The notes below the pieces were generated by a model, which was not told where the DNA came from, did not search any database, and worked only from the letters and a program-made list of their open reading frames with translations. From Mycobacterium sp. IS-3022 (GTDB lineage Bacteria; Actinomycetota; Actinomycetes; Mycobacteriales; Mycobacteriaceae), in assembly GCF_001500065.1 (NCBI RefSeq), contig NZ_LQIN01000049.1, positions 1 to 64,000 on the forward strand: a DNA stretch of 64,000 nt, in the 5' to 3' direction. Positions 1 to 8,500 of this stretch are shown here, one piece after another. Position numbers and translations under genes: made by a program. Numbering within the stretch: position 1 is the first letter of the stretch; the number at the start of each line of letters is the position of its first letter.

Positions 1-135
1 GAGGACCTGGCGCCGCCGCCCGGTGCGCCGCCGCCACCTCCACCGCCGCCCCCGCCGGTGTATGTCCCGCCGGCGCCCAACGTCAATGTATGCGCGAACG
101 TCGGGCGGCGGATCAGCGTCAGCGGTTGCATCTGA
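1..135 (+). CDS. C-terminal end of a proline-rich protein (partial)
   Basis: The first frame is open from the left edge to a TGA at 133-135, giving 44 residues. They begin with a run of about ten prolines and end in a short non-proline tail containing two cysteines (CANVGRRISVSGCI). The proline stretch resembles the low-complexity wall-spanning or linker segments of mycobacterial exported proteins. The start and main domain lie outside the window, so no function can be assigned. The reading frame is supported by high third-position G+C and a stop just before the next gene. Confidence 0.6.
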   Translation, partial: EDLAPPPGAPPPPPPPPPPVYVPPAPNVNVCANVGRRISVSGCI

Positions 136-173
136 CGGCGGGGTCGCATCGACGCTCTGATTGACTGACGGCC

Positions 174-944
174 GTGGACCGCACTTCGTTCGAGCGTCTC
201 TTCGACATGACCGACCGCGCCGTGATCGTCACGGGCGGCACCAGGGGAATCGGTCTCGCACTCGCCGAGGGGTTCGCGCTGGCGGGCGCCCGCGTCGTGG
301 TCGCCAGCCGAAAGCCCGACGCCTGCGAGCAGGCCGCGCAGCATCTACGCGGCCTCGGCGGCCAGGCCATCGGTGTGCCGACCCACCTCGGCGACCTCGA
401 CGCCCTCGAGGCGCTGGTGGCGCGGACCGTCGACGAGTTCGGCGGCATCGACGTCGTGGTCAACAACGCCGCAAATGCGCTGGCGCAACCACTCGGCGAG
501 ATGACCGCCGAGGCGTTGGCGAAGTCCCACGAGGTCAACCTGCGCGGTCCGGTGTTCCTCGTGCAGGCGGCGTTGCCCTATCTCAAGGCCAGCGCCAAAG
601 CCTCTGTGATCAACATGGTTTCGGTCGGCGCGTTCAACTTCTCGGCAATGACCTCGATTTACTCCTCCAACAAGGCAGCGCTGATGTCGTTCACCCGGTC
701 GATGGCCGCGGAGTTCGCGTCCTCGGGTATCCGGGTGAACGCGATAGCGCCCGGGCCCGTCGACACCGACATGATGCGCAACAACCCGCAGGAGGTGATC
801 GACGGGATGGCCCGCAGCACCTTCCTGAAGCGGCTGGCCTCGCCGGACGAGATGGTCGGCACCGCACTGCTGTTGGCCTCCGACGCGGGCAGCTACATCA
901 CCGGCACGGTCGTCATCGTGGACGGCGGCGGAACGCCTCGCTAG
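174..944 (+). CDS. SDR family oxidoreductase
   Basis: A 256-residue classical short-chain dehydrogenase. The cofactor-binding TGGTRGIG motif is at about residues 20-27, NNAAN follows near residue 100, and the catalytic YSSNK (YxxxK) lies near residue 163 after the SVG serine region. It ends with the usual family sequence (YITGTVVIVDGGG). It should reduce or oxidise a carbonyl/alcohol with NAD(P)(H); the substrate is unknown. The GTG start at 174 was kept because the DRTSFERLF segment before the fold is typical of related SDRs; ATG at 207 is the alternative. Its 3' end overlaps the convergent enoyl-CoA hydratase gene by 32 bases. Confidence 0.85.
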   Translation: MDRTSFERLFDMTDRAVIVTGGTRGIGLALAEGFALAGARVVVASRKPDACEQAAQHLRGLGGQAIGVPTHLGDLDALEALVARTVDEFGGIDVVVNNAANALAQPLGEMTAEALAKSHEVNLRGPVFLVQAALPYLKASAKASVINMVSVGAFNFSAMTSIYSSNKAALMSFTRSMAAEFASSGIRVNAIAPGPVDTDMMRNNPQEVIDGMARSTFLKRLASPDEMVGTALLLASDAGSYITGTVVIVDGGGTPR

Positions 945-1698
945 CTTCGCGCATCTCCCCGCTGGTCGAAGACAGGATCTGGCTGCGGTTCTCCAGGTGC
1001 AGTGCCGCTTCCAGGCTCGACGCCTCGAGGTTCGCCCGCAGCACCTGCTTGGTCGACTCCACTCCGAACTTGCCGTATCCGCACAGTGTTTCGGCGATGG
1101 CGAGGGCGTCGTCGACGACCGATCCCTCGGAAGACACCCGCGACACCAGGCCGAGCCGCAACGCTTCGGGCGCGTCGACCGCCCGCGCGGTCAGGATGAG
1201 GTCGAACGCCGGGCCGGCACCGATGATCCGCGGAAGCGTGTAGCTGACCCCGATGTCGCAGCCACCCAGGCCGAGCTTGATGAACTGCGTGCAGAACCGG
1301 GCGGATTCGGCGGCGATGCGGATGTCGCAGGCCAGCGCGATCCCCATCCCGCCCCCGTACGCCACGCCGTTGACCGCGGCGATCACGGGTTGGCGCAGCC
1401 GGTGGATCCGCGCGGTCAGATCGGCGATGCGCTCCTGCCACCGCATACCCGAGCGGGGAAACTCCGTTCCTTCGCCGGCCTTGTCGGGGTTCGGGTCGGT
1501 CAGGTCCAGGCCGGAGCAGAAACCGCGCCCGGCCCCGGTGAGGACGACGACCCGGCAGTCGTTGTCCGCGCCGATCCGCTCGAGTGTCGCGTGCAGGTCC
1601 TCAACGAGGTCGTAGGACAGCGCGTTGAGCTTCTCGGGCCGATTCAACGTCAGGACGGCGATGTCGGGCCGGGGGTAGGTCAGTTCCAGATTCGGCAT
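913..1698 (-). CDS. Enoyl-CoA hydratase/isomerase family protein
   Basis: A 261-residue crotonase-fold protein. It shows the oxyanion-hole segments around SGLDL (about residue 64) and the AAVNGVAYGGGMGIALACD helix, which is the family signature. Members hydrate or isomerise acyl-CoA thioesters, typically in beta-oxidation or CoA-linked degradation in the cytoplasm. ATG at 1698 (MPNLELTY) is preferred over GTG at 1704. It is transcribed towards the SDR gene and away from the tetR gene, and the convergent overlap is the only odd feature. The specific substrate cannot be read from sequence. Confidence 0.85.
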   Translation of the reverse strand: MPNLELTYPRPDIAVLTLNRPEKLNALSYDLVEDLHATLERIGADNDCRVVVLTGAGRGFCSGLDLTDPNPDKAGEGTEFPRSGMRWQERIADLTARIHRLRQPVIAAVNGVAYGGGMGIALACDIRIAAESARFCTQFIKLGLGGCDIGVSYTLPRIIGAGPAFDLILTARAVDAPEALRLGLVSRVSSEGSVVDDALAIAETLCGYGKFGVESTKQVLRANLEASSLEAALHLENRSQILSSTSGEMREASEAFRRRPR

Positions 1699-1724
1699 GC
1701 ACACACGCTAAAGCGTGGCCGGCA

Positions 1725-2414
1725 TCAGACGCTGCTGCGCCAGCCGGCGACGCCGACCGCAATCATTCGCAGTTGTTTGACCGCCACCCGTTTGATCTCG
1801 TCGAGCGCGGCCTGGTCGTGGGCGTCCTCGATGGCCTCGGCGATCACGATCATCGCGTTGACGAACAGGCTGGCCAGGATGTTGAGGTCCTCACTGCTCC
1901 AGGTGTTCAGCCCGGGAAAGCGCGCCAGGTCGATCGCCAACTCCGAGGTGATCAGCCGGATCTCGGTGCGGATCGCGTATCGCAGGACGGTGACTCCGCT
2001 GTTGCGTTCCCGGCCGATGAACCGCCAGTGCTCGCGCCGCTGGTTCACGCCGTCGATGAGGATGTCCACGCTGGACTCGATGACGCGCTTGGGATCGAGT
2101 TTGCCCGCGCGTGCCCCGCGCAGCATCTCCCTGAGGCTGCGGAACGACTCGTCGATGAGGACGAGCCCGAGGGCTTCCATCGACTCGAAGTGCCGGTAGA
2201 ACGCCGCGGGCACGATGCCCGCCTCACGGGTGACCTCGCGCAGGCTCAGTGCGGAGAAGCTGCGGTCCTCGAGCAACTTGAGCGCCGCAGCGACAATTGC
2301 GCGGCGGGTGGCCTCCTTGCGCTCCTCCCGCGTCAACGTCGCGGAATCCCGCGAGCGGGACTTCCCCGATCGACCCGACCGGCTCGTTCGTGAGCTAGGC
2401 GTACGACCGTTCAC
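1725..2414 (-). CDS. TetR family transcriptional regulator beside the desaturase operon
   Basis: A 229-residue protein with a basic Arg/Ser-rich N-terminal arm and a TetR helix-turn-helix at about residues 35-85 (LREVTREAGIVPAAFYRHF). It is divergent from the reductase-desA3 pair, an arrangement typical of regulators that control the neighbouring operon, so it probably represses the desaturase genes in response to acyl-CoA, by analogy with DesT/FabR. The GTG start at 2414 lies inside a perfect TTCAC-TAT-GTGAA palindrome, consistent with autoregulation. The acyl-CoA role is inference from position. Confidence 0.8.
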   Translation of the reverse strand: MNGRTPSSRTSRSGRSGKSRSRDSATLTREERKEATRRAIVAAALKLLEDRSFSALSLREVTREAGIVPAAFYRHFESMEALGLVLIDESFRSLREMLRGARAGKLDPKRVIESSVDILIDGVNQRREHWRFIGRERNSGVTVLRYAIRTEIRLITSELAIDLARFPGLNTWSSEDLNILASLFVNAMIVIAEAIEDAHDQAALDEIKRVAVKQLRMIAVGVAGWRSSV

Positions 2415-2422
2415 TATGTGAA
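2410..2422. promoter_or_regulatory. Palindrome, candidate TetR operator
   Basis: TTCAC-TAT-GTGAA is a perfect inverted repeat with 5-base arms and a 3-base spacer. It overlaps the start codon of the tetR gene and lies about 65 bases upstream of the reductase-desA3 start, a suitable place for a shared operator. Binding is inferred from location only. Confidence 0.45.
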
Positions 2423-2484
2423 AGTTACCACAACCAGCGTCGAAACCCTTGACCGATCCGCCAGAGAACGCGCAGGGTGTACAT

Positions 2485-3561
2485 ATGTTTACTCAAACTT
2501 TGACGCGGGGGCTGTGGGACAGGGCGCTTCGGTCGCCGTTGGTCGACCTGCTCACCGGGCCGCATGGCGTGGACCGATACACCGAGCTCGTGGCCCCGAC
2601 CTGGACCCGGGCGCAGGCCCGTGCCGAGGTGGTCGCGGTGCGACGCGAGACGCCGCGCAGCGTCACCTTGACCCTCAAGCCGAATCAGGCGTTCACCGGC
2701 CACCGCGCCGGTCAACACATCAACCTCACGGTCGAGATCGACGGCCGTCGTCGCACCCGCCCGTACTCGCCGGCCAACGCCGAGGGCGCCGCCCACCTCG
2801 AGCTGACCATCGGTCGCCACGACGGCGGCCTGGTCTCGACTTATCTCAACCAGCAAGCCCGGCCCGGCATGGTTGTCGGGCTCGACTCGGTCGGGGGCGA
2901 CTTCACACTCCCGGGCGGCCCACCCGCCACCCGGCCGCGTCGCATCCTGTTCGTGTCGGGCGGCAGCGGAATCACCCCGGTCATGTCGATGCTGCGGACG
3001 CTGCGCGCCCAGCGCTTCGATGGCGAGCTCGCCTTCGTCCACTACGCACGGTCGGCCCAGGAGGCCTGCTATCGCGCCGAGCTCGACGCGATGCGCGACG
3101 TGCGGGTCCTACACGGCTACACCCGCGAGACGGCGGGGTCCGATCTCGACGGCCGGTTCGGTCCGGCCCATCTCGCCGCCGCCATGACCGACCCCGACGT
3201 CGTGTTCGTCTGCGGCCCGCCAGAACTCGTCGAGGCGGTGCAAGCGCACTGCCCGAATGTCGCCTCGGAGAGTTTCGTACCGCCGACGTTGGCGCCGGCC
3301 GAGGCGTCCGGCGGCCTCGTCGCCTTCACCGACAGCAGCGTCGCAGTGGCCGACGACGGGCGCCCGCTGCTGGAGCAGGCCGAAGCGGCTGGACTCAACC
3401 CCGAGAGCGGATGCCGAATGGGCATCTGCCACAGCTGTACTCGCCGCAAGACCCGCGGCGCAGTCAAGAACCTGATCACCGGTGCGGTGTCGAGTGTCGA
3501 CGAGGAGGACGTGCAGTTGTGCGTGTCCGCGCCCGTCGGCGACGTCGACATCGCACTCTGA
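2485..3561 (+). CDS. Ferredoxin reductase-type oxidoreductase, electron donor to DesA3 (Rv3230c-like)
   Basis: A 358-residue three-domain electron-transfer protein. The FAD-binding RPYS motif is at about residues 92-95, the NAD(P)-binding SGGSGITP segment near residue 155, and a plant-type 2Fe-2S domain sits at the C-terminus (GCRMGICHSCT with a later cysteine). Rv3230c of M. tuberculosis has this layout and passes NADPH electrons to the membrane desaturase DesA3. The gene lies 20 bases upstream of desA3 and both are probably one transcript. ATG at 2485 is preferred; an upstream TTG at 2449 would add 12 unconvincing residues. Confidence 0.88.
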   Translation: MFTQTLTRGLWDRALRSPLVDLLTGPHGVDRYTELVAPTWTRAQARAEVVAVRRETPRSVTLTLKPNQAFTGHRAGQHINLTVEIDGRRRTRPYSPANAEGAAHLELTIGRHDGGLVSTYLNQQARPGMVVGLDSVGGDFTLPGGPPATRPRRILFVSGGSGITPVMSMLRTLRAQRFDGELAFVHYARSAQEACYRAELDAMRDVRVLHGYTRETAGSDLDGRFGPAHLAAAMTDPDVVFVCGPPELVEAVQAHCPNVASESFVPPTLAPAEASGGLVAFTDSSVAVADDGRPLLEQAEAAGLNPESGCRMGICHSCTRRKTRGAVKNLITGAVSSVDEEDVQLCVSAPVGDVDIAL

Positions 3562-3581
3562 GATCGAGAAGGAGTCACGAC

Positions 3582-4694
3582 ATGACAGTCACCACCACCA
3601 CCACCACCGCGCAACCGCGCACCATCGAAAAGACCGTCGCAGGCAAGAGCGTCAGCCTGACGCCGGAACAGGCCGAGGCATTCGGCCGCGAACTCGACAC
3701 GCTCAAGGACCGGGTCATCGCCGACCTCGGTGAGCGCGACTCCACCTACATCCGTCGAATCATCAAGGCGCAGCGTGGCTTCGAACTCGGCGGCCGCGCC
3801 CTGCTGTTCGGCGGCGTGTTCCCACCGTTCTGGCTGGCCGGCACCGCGATGCTGGGCCTGTCGAAGATCCTCGACAACATGGAGATCGGCCACAACGTCA
3901 TGCACGGCCAGTACGACTGGATGGGTGACCCGGCAATCTCCAGCAGGGGGTTCGAGTGGGACACCGCCTGCCCCGGCGACCAGTGGCGGCACTCGCACAA
4001 CTACATGCACCACACCTACACCAACATCGTCGGCATGGACCGCGACGTCGGCTACGGCATCCTGCGGATGAGCAGCGACCAGAAGTGGACGCCGTACTTC
4101 CTCGGCAACCCGCTCTACGCCTTCCTGCTGATGGTGTTGTTCCAGTACGGCGTCGCACTGCACGAACTGGAGACCGAACGCATCCGCGCCGGGGAGATCA
4201 CGATCGCCGACAAGCGCGAGATCCTCGAAGGCATCTGGCGCAAGACCAAACGCCAGACGCTCAAGGATTATGTTGCCTTCCCGCTGCTGGCCGGGCCGTT
4301 CGCGCCGTGGGTCTTCGCGGGCAATCTCACCGCGAACCTGATCCGCAACGTCTGGTCGTACATGATCATCTTCTGCGGCCACTTCCCGGATGACGTCCAG
4401 GAGTTCACGATCGAGGAGACCAAGGCCGAGACGCGCGGGCAGTGGTATTTCCGACAGGTCCTCGGGTCGGCAAACCTCACCGGGGGCAGGCTGTTTCACA
4501 TCCTGAGCGGCAACCTGTCGTTCCAGATCGAGCACCATCTGTTCCCCGACATCCCGGCGCACCGCCTCGCCGAGATCTCGGCGGAGGTCAAGGACATCTG
4601 CGAGCGCTACGGCATCCCCTACAACAAGGGGTCGCTGCCGCGGCAGTTCGCGACCGTGGTGCGCAAGATCGTCCGGTTGGCGCTGCCCGGCTAG
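3582..4694 (+). CDS. desA3: Stearoyl-CoA delta-9 desaturase DesA3
   Basis: A 370-residue membrane fatty-acyl desaturase. All three histidine boxes of the di-iron centre are present: HNVMH at about 104-108, HNYMHH at about 139-144 and QIEHH near 318. Hydrophobic segments at about 70-100 and in the middle of the protein would span the membrane. Known DesA3 converts stearoyl-CoA to oleoyl-CoA for phospholipids and triacylglycerol. GAGAAGGAG precedes the ATG at 3582. It is co-transcribed with the reductase and convergent with nei. An open shadow frame extends upstream through the reductase gene but is not the true start. Confidence 0.93.
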   Translation: MTVTTTTTTAQPRTIEKTVAGKSVSLTPEQAEAFGRELDTLKDRVIADLGERDSTYIRRIIKAQRGFELGGRALLFGGVFPPFWLAGTAMLGLSKILDNMEIGHNVMHGQYDWMGDPAISSRGFEWDTACPGDQWRHSHNYMHHTYTNIVGMDRDVGYGILRMSSDQKWTPYFLGNPLYAFLLMVLFQYGVALHELETERIRAGEITIADKREILEGIWRKTKRQTLKDYVAFPLLAGPFAPWVFAGNLTANLIRNVWSYMIIFCGHFPDDVQEFTIEETKAETRGQWYFRQVLGSANLTGGRLFHILSGNLSFQIEHHLFPDIPAHRLAEISAEVKDICERYGIPYNKGSLPRQFATVVRKIVRLALPG

Positions 4695-4709
4695 CCGAAA
4701 TGCGCCGCG

Positions 4710-5468
4710 CTAATGCTGACAGACCGGGCACCAGTACGAGACGCGGTCACCGCTGCTGTCGGACTCGATCGGCGTGCCGCACCGCCGACACGGCTGACCG
4801 CGACGGCCGTAGACCCAGAGGTCGCGACCGCTGCGGGTGTCGCCGGTTGTGGTGCGGTTGACGCGGGACCTGTTCAACCACAGCATGTCTCGTGCCCGTT
4901 GCACCATCCGCAGCGGGTCCTTGACCGTGATCACCGCCGTGGTGGGCAGGTAGCCGGTGACGAAGCACAGTTCGTTGGCGTAGACGTTGCCGACGCCGGC
5001 CATCACCCGCTGATCCAGCAACGCCTCGGCCAGTGGCCGGTCCGGATCCTCGACGAGGTTGGCCCTGGCTATGCGGGGTTCCCAGTCGTCGCCGAGCAGA
5101 TCGGGCCCGAGATGAGCGACGGCTTCCAAATCGTGATCGCGTTGCAGAATCTCCAGCACACCGAGGTCGATGCCGGCGACGCGAGAGTCGCTGGTGTGCA
5201 GGAGGATCCGGATCTTGTGCTCGGGGACGCGACGAATCTGACCACCGACCAGCCAGGCGCCGTCCATCTTGAGGTGCGAATGGATGCTGGCGTCACCGAC
5301 ACGGATGAACAGATGCTTACCGCGGCTCAGCACCTCGTCGACGATGCAACCCGTCAGGTCGACCGTCGCGAACTTCGGCACCCGAACGTCGCAGCGGGTC
5401 AGCGCCTTACCCTCCAGGGCCTCGCGCAGCTTGGTGGCCGTGCGGTAGACGGTGTCGCCTTCGGGCAT
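4710..5468 (-). CDS. nei: Fpg/Nei family DNA glycosylase (endonuclease VIII-like, Nei2)
   Basis: A 252-residue base-excision repair glycosylase/AP lyase. The N-terminus MPEGDTVYR supplies the catalytic Pro2 and Glu3 of the family, and the C-terminus carries the zinc finger (CRRC and CPVC). Members remove oxidised pyrimidines and nick the resulting site. It lies directly downstream of lhr in the same orientation, with a 35-base gap, as Rv3297 does beside Rv3296, suggesting co-expression of two repair enzymes. The 3' end is 15 bases from the convergent desA3 gene. Confidence 0.92.
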   Translation of the reverse strand: MPEGDTVYRTATKLREALEGKALTRCDVRVPKFATVDLTGCIVDEVLSRGKHLFIRVGDASIHSHLKMDGAWLVGGQIRRVPEHKIRILLHTSDSRVAGIDLGVLEILQRDHDLEAVAHLGPDLLGDDWEPRIARANLVEDPDRPLAEALLDQRVMAGVGNVYANELCFVTGYLPTTAVITVKDPLRMVQRARDMLWLNRSRVNRTTTGDTRSGRDLWVYGRRGQPCRRCGTPIESDSSGDRVSYWCPVCQH

Positions 5469-5503
5469 GCGTCAGCGCCTTCTGTTCTTCGCACAAGCTC
5501 TCA

Positions 5504-8500
5504 TCACCGTAATCGCAGGCCTCGCGGTGTGCGGGCGAAGCCCGCGCCGAGCAGAGCATCCTGCACGCCGGCGCGCTCACCGCGGGCGCCGGTTTCCAGC
5601 ACAGGCACCCCGTTGACCTTCTCGACGAGTAGTGACCCCACGCGGCCGCTGCCGACGAGATCGGCCAGGGCTCCCGCGGCGGCGCTGTGCGCGTCGGTGT
5701 CATCGGTGAAACTCAGCAGCGAGCGTCCGCCGCGCTCCAGAAACCACGCCAGTTCGCCGTCCACGAGGGCGACCAGCGCGCCCGCCTTCCGGCCGGGACG
5801 GTGCGTGATGTCGTCATCGGAGCGCTTCGACGGCCACGGCAGTGCGGCCCCGTAGGGGTTGGCCGGATCGGCCGCTGCGAGCACCACCGCGTGATACTCC
5901 CGATGGTCACGGTCCACTTCGTCGAGGTAGGTACGCAACCGGTCGACGGTGGAGGCCACCGCGAACTGCGCTCCGCCCAGTGACTCGACGAAATAGCCAC
6001 GCTGACAACGGCCGGCATCCTCGAAGGCCGTCAACACCTTGTAGAGCATCGCGAAGCCACCGGGCACCCCCTCCGCGCCGACCGCGCCCTTCGTCAGCAC
6101 CCCGTGGCGGCCGAGCAGCAGCTCGGCCTGGAAGTGCGCGCGCACGGTCGACGCCGGCTCGGCCGCAGGCAGCGCCGACCACCGGCCGGCCACCGTCGCA
6201 TCGGAGTTGCGGGTCTGGGCGTGCGCGACGCTGTATCGGCTCAACCGCGGCGCCCGTTGCCGTTGCCGGTGCGCGGGTGCGCTGCGCCGGCTCGTGGCTC
6301 CGCGGGTGCCCATCAGCATCGCGCGCACGGGGGCGAACGTGTCGCCGGTGACCCAGCCCGCCCAGACCAGGTCCCACAGTGCGCGTTTGTCCTCTTCGGC
6401 CGGATGCTCGGCCAGCTGCCGAAAGAAGTACGCGCCGCCGCCACCGAGCGTGTCGAGGATCGCCCGATGGGTGTCGGTGAACTCGATTTCGGTCGGGGCG
6501 GCCAACGTCAATGGCGCCGTTTCGGCCGGGTGGAATGCGATCCAGCCGTCACCGCCGCCGATCTGGCCGGCCCCCGACCAGGTCACCTCGCCGGAGGCGA
6601 GCAGCTCGTCGAGCATCGCCGGCTGGTAGTCGCGGACCCGTTGGCCGAACACCAGCGACTCCGCCGCTGACGCCGGAATCGGCACGCCCGCAAGCTGTTC
6701 GATCACCGCCGCGAGGCCGTCGACGCCGGCGTTGTGCGCCGAACCGACCAGCTGCCACGCCGGCAGGAACCGCCCGTAGGCGGCGGTGCTGACCGGTTCG
6801 ATCTGTGCGCGCAGCGCGGCAAGCGAACGGCGCCGCAGTATCTTCAGCACGTCGGCGTCACACCATTGCTCGCTGTCGGTGTCCGCGCCGGCGAACTCGC
6901 CGCGAATCAGCTTGCCGTCGATCGCCATTCGGCCCAGCACGTCGGCGGCGACGCGCAGGCCGAGGCCGAACCGGGCGGCCGCGTCGTGAGTGGAGAAGGG
7001 CCCGCGGGTGCGGGCGTAGCGCCCGAGCAGCTCGCCGAGTGGATCGTCGACCGATTCGGTGAACGCCGTCGGCACCCCCACCGGCACGGCGACCCCCACC
7101 CCGTCGCGCAGCAGGCCGATGTCCTCGATCGCCACCCACCACGTCTGGTCGGCGAAGGAGACCGGCAGCGCGCGCTTGGCCGCCCGCAAACCGTCGAGCC
7201 AGCCGCCCACCTCGGAAGTCGTGCAGCGCTCGACGATCTCGGCTTCGGTGAGCGGGCCCAACAGCCGCAACAGATCGGCGACGCCTTCGGCGTCACGGGC
7301 CCGCCGGTCGTCGCTGAGGTGCTGAAGCTGCCGGGTCGTGCTCGTGATGACCTGCGGGTCGAGCAGTTCGCGCAGTTCGACACGGCCCAGCAGCTCGGCG
7401 AGCAGCACGCTGTCCAGCGACAGCGCGGCGGCCCGTCGTTCGGCGAGCGGGCTGTCGCCCTCGTACATGAACGCGCCGACGTAGCCGAACAGCAGCGACG
7501 CGGCGAACGGGGACGGCGTGGCGGTCTCGACCTCGACGATGCGCAGCCTGCGCTGCGCGACCCGGTGCATCAGCTCGGTCAGGGCGGGCACGTCGTAGAC
7601 GTCCTGCAGGCATTCCCGCACGGCCTCCAGCACGATCGGGAAGTCGGGGTATTTGCGTGCGACGTCCAACAACTGTGCGGCCCGCTGACGCTGATGCCAC
7701 AACGGCGAACGCTTGCCGGGATGGCGGCGAGGAAGCAGCAACGCGCGGGCCGCGCATTCGCGAAACCGCGACGCGAACAGGGCAGAGCCGCCCACCTCCG
7801 CGGTGACGATTGGCTCGACTTCGTCGGCGTCGAACACGAACAGGTCCGCACCGGGCGCCGCATCTTCGGTGTCGGGCAGCCGCACGATGATGCCGTCGTC
7901 GGACGCGGTGGGCTTCTCCTCGATGCCGTAGCGCTCCCGCAGCCGGCGCGACACCGCCAACGCGAGCGGGCCGTGCACCCGCAGGCCGTACGGTGAGTGC
8001 AGGATGACGCGCCAGTCGCCGAGTTCGTCGCGGAACCGTTCGACGACGAACGTGGTGTCCGATGGCACGACCCCGGTGGCCCGGCGCTGGTCGTCGATGA
8101 GCTGCCACAGGTTGTTCGAGGCGAACGCGTCGAAACCCATTGCGCGGCAGCGCTCGTCGAACGCTTCCTTGCCGAGGCTGGCGAGTTCACCGGTGTAGGC
8201 ACCGACCGCCGCGCCGAGTTCGGCCGGCCGGCCGACCCCGTCGCCGCGCCAGAACGGCAGCCGCGCCGGCTGTCCCGGCGCCGGGATCACCAGCACGCGG
8301 TCATGGGTGATCTCGGTGATCCGCCAACTCGTCGCGCCCAGTGAGATCACGTCGCCGGGCCGGGACTCGTAGACCATCTCCTCGTCGAGTTCACCTACGC
8401 GGGAGGGCTTTTCGGAGTCGGTGGCCAGGTACACGGTGAACAGGCCGCGGTCGGGGATCGCGCCGCCACTGGTGACCGCGAGGCGCTGGGCGCCGGGCCG

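Noticed and set aside
2418..4694. A long 758-codon frame through reductase and desaturase genes
   Set aside because: Only the part from 3582 is DesA3; the first 388 codons are an antisense-like Arg/Pro-rich shadow of the reductase gene in another frame, with no domain.
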